A stretch of DNA of 64,000 nt. It comes from Bretschneidera sinensis. Taxonomy: Eukaryota > Streptophyta > Magnoliopsida > Brassicales > Akaniaceae. A program made the translations under genes and the position numbers. This document shows, piece after piece, positions 57,101-64,000 of this stretch (within the stretch, counting starts at the first letter, position 1; every line of letters begins with the position of its first letter). The stretch spans positions 94,575,873 through 94,639,872 of the forward strand of contig CM043704.1 in assembly GCA_023935145.1 (NCBI GenBank), written 5' to 3'. The notes beneath the pieces are model-generated. The model ran no database searches. It had not been told where the DNA came from and saw nothing but the letters and a program-made list of their open reading frames with translations.

Positions 57101-59800
57101 ACACGTGGTAATATACTCCTACCAAAACGTGAGTCTCATTACCATTTTCTCTCAAACACGTAGCGTGACTAATTTTATATGTGTAGGTGAGATCCACACA
57201 ATAATTTCTATTGCCTTTAAAAGTTGTAATTTATTATTTTTATCTCATAAAATTTAGGGTAGCAATCGTTGTCAAATTTTGTGCGGAGAGCTATTCATTT
57301 TGACGGTCCGTTTTCATGGGACAAATATCTTTTTCATCATGTAAATAAGTAATGATGTGAGCTATTTTAATGACCTAGCTTACGTCAAACATGATAGATC
57401 AATAACTCACATTCAATACAACAAAATTTTAGATAGAATTGGCATATAAGAGTGTCGCATTAGCACTCAATTGGTTAATCAAATTTTAATAAATAGTTAG
57501 AGTTAGATTGTGTAAACACTGCATTTTTTCTTTTATTTGGTCTATATATCCACGTGGTAGATGATGTCTACCGAATTTCTTCAATATTAAATATATACTT
57601 TTACCAAAACGTGGGTCTCATCACTATTTTCTCTACGACTCATGATGTGATTAATTTTTAGTCATATCTGGATGGTCTTCACAATAAAATCTTCTGCCTT
57701 CACAAGTTTAATAATGTGAACTCCATTGTTAATTACTTGATAATTTATGGTGTGATTAATTAAAACCCAAATAAGTAGAATCCACACGATAGTTTTTATT
57801 GTTTTTAAAAATTAAAAATCGCAAGAGATTCACAATTTTATAATCGAAAAGAAAAATATGTTTTAAAATAGTGGGTGTGAGCATAACTAAAAATGATACT
57901 CCCATTGTCTCATTTTTTGTCCCTCTTTTTTAAAATGGATTTCTCAAATTATTTGTTCACTTTCTTACTATTTTTATTCTCAACTACATAAACACGTTTA
58001 AGAAAGTATGAAATAACTTATGTTTTCTCTGAACAGATGTCAGCTAAACACCTCTAAAAAACGATTTATAAAGTAATTTTTGTTTTTAAAAAATAGTTTC
58101 TATCTGAAAGTTTATTTTTGTTGTTTTTAACTAAATACTAAACAATTTATATCTCTATGGTTGTTTTAAACCGTTTCAAAAAATATATAAACAATAAACT
58201 GTTTATACTGCTAAGAGAAACGTTGTTATAAAAAGAAAAAAAAAAACATTTCCATAAAGTTTGTGCTGTTGAAAGGTGACAATCAAATTGTGGTCTCCAT
58301 TTTTCACCGTGACTTGATAGCGTTGAAGACCTCATAGACGGAGGAGAATCCTAGAAAGTTTGTGAAATTTTTTTGTTAATAAAGAGGTGATTCTTGGATT
58401 GTAGTTGGAAGAAATTTGTTGGTTTAGAAAGAGAAATTTAAAAAGTTGATAATAAAAGGATGGGAGATTTTACCTTAAATTTAAACTTAATCAAGTTAAA
58501 ATAAAAGATTTGGAAGCTGATAGAGTCACTTGAGATCATGTAACTAAATGATGGGATCATGTCTAATCCGAGCTAACCATTTCGTTAAGAGCATGTTTGG
58601 TTGTACTTATAAAATAATCAAACCAGCTTATAAGTGCAATAAATAAAATGTTCGGATGTTTAATTTAGCTTAGATATATAAGTTAGATGGGTTATAAGTC
58701 ATTTTAAGTGAAAATTCATAAGGTGCACCCTTCTCAAATGCAAGCTCTAATTTGAGTTGACCAAAGCAGATACCACTTTACTCCTATCCTTTCTTTGGAA
58801 TTATACCCAATAACATCTACTCAATTTTGTTCATTAGATCTTCTATGTCCGTTTTTGATATTTTGACATATTTAAATTGACTTCAATACTCTTTTATCCA
58901 ACTTATTCATAATTTTAATTAGGATTACTCGAACACTATCAATTTATTTTTTTAAAAAAATAATCTACATACCAAATTATAACCCAAGATTGAATCCAAT
59001 TGCAATTTTGATTGAAACCAAATGTAAACATTAAAAACATTAAATGAAATTTACTCAAAAAAGATTTATCCAAATGCAATTGGATACTAAAATAATTATT
59101 ATCAACAAATTTGACCACTCGGGCATCAACAATTATTTTAAATATTAATAAGATATAGACCATGTTTGGTTGTCCTTTAAACAAATTTAAAACAAATTGA
59201 CTTAAATGATAACAAAACAAGTTTTAACTTGTTATCATTTAAGCTAACTTGCTTTAAATTGGCTTAAATAACAATCAAATATGATTATAATGAATTTGAT
59301 TTTGGTCTCGAAATGTGATCTTAGTTGTCTGCCTCTCGTAACAAGCCTTTTCTGAATTTATGTTATTTATTTATGGAATCTCATAGACAACCAATCATTT
59401 GAATTATGCATTTTATTTATGGATTTAATGTTCCAAATTGTCTTATTTTAAATACTACAGTGCTACTATTTTAAATGAGAAAAAAGAAAGAGAAATGAGA
59501 ATAAAAAAATAAAAATAAAAGTAACGAAAACAAAAAGATGGCCGAAAAATCCTCCATACGGTGCGGAGTTGATTCGATTTTGTCGAATTTACAAATTGCA
59601 AGAGATTTTGTTGATTAAAAGAGATAAGAACCCTAGAGAGGTAGAAGTTTACTTGGAAAGGCAACCCGAGTATAAATTTACTGTTTTGATAGGTTCCCAC
59701 TATTTCCTTTTTCTGTTGATATGTTAACTAAGCATACCAATATTTGATAGTTTATGCTTCCAATCTTAAAACTTTTTCTTATTGTAGCAGGTTATTCCAA
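54190..59800. repeat. M2'-P2 intergenic region (complete copy of the duplicated spacer)
   Basis: Collinear with 42946-48446, including the degenerate 430-bp monomers (about 56000-57610) and the foldback element (59161-59282). Differs by an extra 236-bp block at 58570-58805 absent from the first unit. No gene supported. An AG acceptor at 59790, ten bases before the P2 ATG, suggests the P gene has an intron in its 5' leader. Confidence 0.75.
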
Positions 59801-61810
59801 ATGACTCGAAAACGGAAATGGACTACAGGACCCAACACAACAGATCTCCTGAGGTCGGATTTTCGGATGTCACATTTCTTCAAGATAATGTTGCCATCTG
59901 CTATTGAAGACAAGATGCTGGTAATTGGTTAATTTACATGACCTTTCATGTCTAATGGACTTCATTATTATTGTCTTGTAGTATCTTTTGTTGTTGTTGC
60001 ACTAGAGTCTTCTTTTTACTCCGTCAAAGAGTGTTCCAATCAAAGTGACGTGAAGCATTCAAAAAGATTTGCATTTTGTCTTTATTGAGTCCATTCTTGT
60101 TGATTCTTACTATGTAGCGCAATTGCATTGACATCTTGTTCATTCTTGTTGATTCTTGTTGATTCTTGTTGCTTATAAACATAATGGAAACATTTCTTCT
60201 GTTGACTCTTTTTGCTTTCGAACATTACGTAATTAAGACTAGTGAACTTGTTTTCTGGGTAATTGCAGAGGATTCCAAATAAGTTTGTGAGAAAATATGG
60301 GGATGAACTTTCTGATGTTGCTACTCTTATTGTCCCTGATGGTCGTGATTGGCAAGTAGGATTAACAAAGGCCGAGAACAACATTTGGTTCCATGATGGT
60401 TGGCATGAGTTTGTGGAGTATCATTCAATCAGTCATGGCTATTTCTTAGTTTTCAGATATGGAGGGAATTCAAACTTCCATGTTCTTATATTTGATATGA
60501 GTGCTTGCGAGATTGACTACCCATGTAACGGTCCAAGTAGTGATGAAGAACCCAATTATCGCAAGAAACATTCAGTGCGGCTTGATGATGAAATGGAAGA
60601 TGATGATTCTGTTGAGGTTTTAGGTGCTGAAACTACACCTTACTGTTTTTTGGAAAACAAAATTCTTGATGAAAGTGCATGTAAACCAGCGACCAGCAGG
60701 AGGTACAATTCCTCATTTAAGCAGAATTTGGCTAGGTCTTTTTCTGGATCTGGTCTGGGCGTTGATAAGCCTTGTGGAACTGCTGGTTTGGTACAGATTC
60801 CAAAGCCTAGGCGCATTTACTTGACGAGGAGCAAACAGAAAGAAAATCAGGTAGGCAAAGACGATTTTGGTGAACGTATTGGATCAAACAAATTGAACAA
60901 TTCACATGGATCATTGCGAACTAATAGGAATATGAAAGAGAATGCTGGAACGTCACGTCTGCAAACTCAATCGATTCAAGAAAAGTGCCTCAATTCAATC
61001 GGAACCAAACTTAGGATGGCCAGACAAGGGGCTAACAGAGATGTCAAGCACCCAACAAACGTCGTACACAATGCAGAAGCTAAAGAATGTTTGCGTAGTG
61101 ATAAAAATGTTAGTTTTCTTGGGAGAGGGCTTAGAAAAACTGCAGGTGAATTGAATAAAAAAAACTAATATTTGTAAGTTTTTTAAATTATATGTTCTTT
61201 CCGTAGTACTAATACAGTACAAAAATGCTTTATGAGTTTGTTTTTGTAATCAATGACTCCATAAATCTGCAGATGAGCATGAGCTATCAGCATTGCATGA
61301 AGAAGACGACAAAATATTTTTTAGTGAGAAATCGTTTAGAACTTTTTCAGTGGCAGCTCAAAAGAGGGCAATCAATGCTGCCAGAATGCTCAAGCTTGAA
61401 AACCCTTCCTTCATAGTTATCACGAAGTCGACGAACTATCATAAATCTTATGCGGTGAGAGCCTTTAAATTAAGTGTACTTTTGAAGGTCTTCAACTTGA
61501 TCTTTGAAATAATGCTATAGTTGTGATTATTTCCTTTTTTTGCGTGCAGTATGTGCCAGCCGTATTCGCTAAAAGATATTTGAGTAGGGTTTCCGAGTAC
61601 CTCAAACTCCAGGATTGGGCTGGAAGAAATTGGTGTATCCGAATCGTATGGAGTCCTTATGGTGGTTTGAAATTATCAAGGGGATGGGCTACATTTTCCA
61701 GGGCAAATAATTTGGTGACAGGAGATGTATGCGTCTTTGAGCTGATAAAGATGAATGATGCTTTGCTAAAAGTTACAGTAATTCATGGTTCTTTGGCTGG
61801 AGAAGGTTGA
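59801..61810 (+). CDS. P2: REM-type double-B3 transcription factor, four exons, 479 aa, apparently intact
   Basis: Exons 59801-59920, 60269-61145, 61273-61454 and 61550-61810 join with GT-AG junctions and consistent phases to 1440 nt. The N-terminus MTRKRKWTTGPNTTDLLRSD leads into FFKIMLPSAIEDKML and the first B3 domain (about 30-135: RIPNKFVRKYGDELSDVATL...WFHDGWHEF...FRYGGNSNFHVLIFD). A long acidic then basic linker (about 140-340) contains KPRRIYLTRSKQK. A conserved FSVAAQKRAINAARML block is followed by the second B3 domain (about 393-475: VPAVFAKRYLSRVSEYLKLQ...[14 protein letters not shown]). The upstream AG at 59790 marks a likely 5'UTR intron. VRN1-related REM proteins are nuclear DNA-binding factors; the specific role is unknown. 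It is the only undamaged member of the duplicated pairs. Confidence 0.9.
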
Positions 61811-61975
61811 TTTGTGGGTTAGAAATCTCTGTTTTTTTGTTCTTTGTTATTCTACTTTGGTAAGTTCATTAAAGGAATTTCAATAGTGAAAGTTGTTCAT
61901 AAACTTCACAACAAAGGATATTGTTCAATGTATGTGAGTAATGATGTGAGTTATTGATCTACCAATGTACATAAC
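61811..61975. other. 3' flank of P2
   Basis: Downstream of the P2 stop, with weak inverted similarity (aatgtatgtgagtaatgatgtgagttattgatctacca) to the spacer repeat landmarks. No gene. Confidence 0.4.
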
Positions 61976-62145
61976 GACTGGGTGAAGTTACCAGTCGATT
62001 CGGTCCCAGTCTAGGGATCTTTCAACCCAATTTTTCTTTTGAAAAGCAGTTTTTGACTTATAAACTTTTTGTATTTTTAATTTTGTCAAAATCTTTTATA
62101 AACTGAAACACATATCAAGCTATGTAATTGAACATAAAAAATTTA
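61976..62145. repeat. SIRE-type LTR fragment
   Basis: Degenerate palindrome sites (gactgggtgaagttaccagtcgattcgg) followed by tttcaacccaatttttcttttgaaaa..., and later ttttgtcaaaatctt, as in the LTR at 63730-64000. It ends where the M-gene flank begins (about 62149). Too short to orient or date. Confidence 0.55.
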
Positions 62146-62413
62146 CAATTGAGTTTGTCCTAATGAATGAATTGTGAAATGATTGATAGATAATAGAGAA
62201 AGAAAAAAATAAATTTACAACCTTGCAAGACACAAAAAGTTTCTACCTAAATTTCCTAACCAGCCAGAAGCTTTATTGAAGTGTACTAAAAATCTTGTAA
62301 TTAACATAAATCAGCATTTAATTCCAAGATTGAATATACAAATTAAATCAGTTAATAAAAAATCCAAAAATAGAGAAAGGTACCTGTTACAACTTAGCGA
62401 GCCAGAAATTAGA

Positions 62414-63005
62414 CTATCGGATTCTAGTTAGTTCTGAAGTTTGGTTTGCCGATCCTGCAACTTCAAGTGCCTGGAATATGGCAACTTTCAACTTAATCTG
62501 ATTTGCGTTAATCAACTCAAAGACGCAAACATCCCCTTCGTCTAAATTATTGTCTTGCAGAAATTTGGCCCATCCCTTGCTCAATTTAGTAGGTTTACCA
62601 TCTCCATAAATACATTGAACAACCCACTCTTTCCCTCAAGAGACTTGAAGTGCGATGAATCCGAAAATCGTTTTCATGTAGTTTCGTGCAAAGCTGCATG
62701 GAATATGCTAAACAGTGGCAACCCTTATCAAGCAATGCATAGCCCAAAGTGAAAACAATAAATGATATTTGGAAGTATCAAAAATTAAGTTGAAGGTCTC
62801 ACCAAAAATTGCCCACTGTATACATAGGAAGTTCGCAAGGCAACAATGCAAGAAGGATTATTAGGCTTGAACATTGTAGCTACATAGAATGTTCTCTCTT
62901 TTTGTTCAGTTGTCAAAACTCTCCCCCACTTTGGATTGGTTCGGGAAAAAGATTTTGTTCCTAATAGCTCTTCTTCATCTTTGCGCTCACTTAATGATTC
63001 ATGAT
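62414..63005 (-). pseudogene. M3: REM-type B3 gene copy, truncated by a SIRE-type LTR
   Basis: The second B3 exon (62414 to about 62705) has a TGA in place of a sense codon before GKEWVVQC, plus substitutions (YMKTIFGFIALQV). The preceding exon (about 62803-63005, minus) keeps SRTNPKWGRVLTTEQKERTFYVATMF and LRTSYVYSG, and is cut at 63005 by the LTR starting TGTAGACTGAGG. The rest is beyond the window or lost. Confidence 0.85.
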
Positions 63006-64000
63006 TGTAGACTGAGGTTCGACCCAAGAGGGGGGTGAATTGGGTTTTTATAAACTTTAGCTAATTACTTGCAAGTTTATAAAAACAGCTAAATGCACAA
63101 GCATACAAACAAGTAATGTTCTTTAAGTAAAAGTGTTTAAGGAAGAGAAAGTGTAAACTCAGTTTATAGTGGTTCGGCAATATCAAATTCGTTCTGACCC
63201 TACATCCACTTTATTCAAGGAACCTCCTTGAAGTGATCCACTAAAACTTTTAGTTGTACAACTTCACGGGTGTTGTACAAATCTTACAACCAATCCCTTC
63301 CTCTCAGAAGCTATTCCTTTCCTTGCGGAAGCTAATCCCTTCCTCTTGGAAGCTAATCCATTCCTTGTGGAAGCTTACAAAGAAGTGTTTAATTCTAAAC
63401 ATTCTAAGAGTTATTGCAACTCTTTCCCCTTTACAATAAATGTTTGGTGCTGTAAAGTGAATGGTAGAGAGATAGCAATAAATGCTTTTACAAATGAACA
63501 ATATCTCTCTTTCAAGAAAAAACTTGAAGAATGACTTAACAATAAAATTTTCCAAGCTTTTGAGAATTAATAAGCAAACTTGTGAACTGAATGTGTAATC
63601 TTCTTGTTTTAAATGCTCATTGAAGTGAGTTTATATAGCCTTGAATCAATATGGCCGTTAGACACTGACTTGGTAGGTTTGGTGCATTAAATGCTCAAGT
63701 TCCGCATCTCAAATGGTCATATTTTCGAATTACCAGTCAATTAGGTCTTTGTACCAGGCGACTGGGTTTAGTGAGAAATCTCACTTTTAGGCTATGAGAG
63801 AGTACCAGTCGATTGGGAATTCACTGTCCTAGTTGCCAGTCGACTAGGTCTTTGACACCAGTTGACTGGGAACCTTCTGTCCCATACCTCAGTCGACTGG
63901 TATAAGGATCCAGTCGACTGGGTTGTCCTTCAACCCAGTTTTTCATGTTTCAAAACGTTTTTGACTTGGAAGAGTTTGAATAAATAGTTTTGTCAAAATT
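63006..64000 (-). mobile_element. SIRE-type LTR (diverged relative), runs off the window
   Basis: Starts TGTAGACTGAGGTTCGACCC and shares the layout of 9098-10346: gaggggggtgaattgggtttt, gtggttcggcaatatc, the aaggaacctccttgaagtgatccacta block, a TATATAAA box (minus) at 63630-63637, and a palindrome array at 63733-63921. The orientation matches the minus-strand SIRE element. Whether it is a solo LTR or part of a full element cannot be seen. Confidence 0.85.
63733..63921. repeat. Degenerate palindrome array in the SIRE-type LTR
   Basis: Seven sites at 63733, 63753, 63805, 63836, 63858, 63889 and 63910, most with one or two changes from CCAGTCGACTGG. The TATA-to-first-site spacing is 96 bp, as in both LTRs of the 9098-33002 element, although the surrounding sequence has diverged. 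Confidence 0.85.

Overview
This window looks like a eudicot plant nuclear chromosome. The support is plant LTR retrotransposons primed by tRNA-iMet and tRNA-Asp, intron-containing B3/REM transcription factor genes with GT-AG junctions, and AT-rich intergenic DNA with MITE-like elements. I cannot name the species.

Left half (1-33600) is a nested retrotransposon stack. (i) 1-7638: an old minus-strand Ty3/gypsy element with a 2.3 kb LTR (right LTR 5350-7638) and fragmented gag-PR-RT-IN. (ii) 8130-9092 plus about 33008-33595: remains of an older minus-strand Ty1/copia element (gag zinc knuckle visible), split by (iii) a SIRE/Maximus-like copia element at 9098-33002 (TSD ATATA, minus strand). The SIRE element has an envelope-like third ORF and is itself split twice. 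(iv) A nearly complete Athila-like Ty3/gypsy element, 11826-23495 (TSD GGATT), sits inside the SIRE third ORF. Its two 1333-bp LTRs differ at only about 2 positions by eye. (v) A plus-strand solo LTR, 25629-27519 (TSD CAAAG), of the same family as element (i), sits inside the SIRE reverse transcriptase.

The most unusual signal is that the copia and Athila elements each carry an array of a short palindromic or near-palindromic motif with a CG-rich core (CCAGTCGACTGG in SIRE, TGCGCTCGATCGCA in Athila). In both, the array lies about 100 bp upstream of the LTR TATA box and again, within 10-20 bp of a second TATA-like box, upstream of the third ORF. The two third ORFs also look homologous although the elements belong to different superfamilies. 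This suggests a shared design: an LTR-like enhancer copied in front of an internally promoted envelope-like gene.

Right half (33600-64000) is a B3/REM locus. A truncated B3 fragment (33606-34220) is followed by an apparently intact five-exon VRN1-type gene (36940-40291, 335 aa). Then comes a tandemly duplicated array of head-to-head pairs: a minus-strand B3 gene (M) and a plus-strand B3 gene (P), separated by about 5 kb that itself contains a degenerate repeat of about 0.4 kb. P2 (59801-61810, four exons, 479 aa) looks intact. P1 is frameshifted and truncated, and every M copy (M1, M2, M2', M3) carries stops, deletions or insertions. A 256-bp copia-type solo LTR (53218-53473, TSD ATGTC) is confirmed by empty sites in the sister copies. 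The window ends inside another SIRE-type LTR (63006 onward) that truncates M3.
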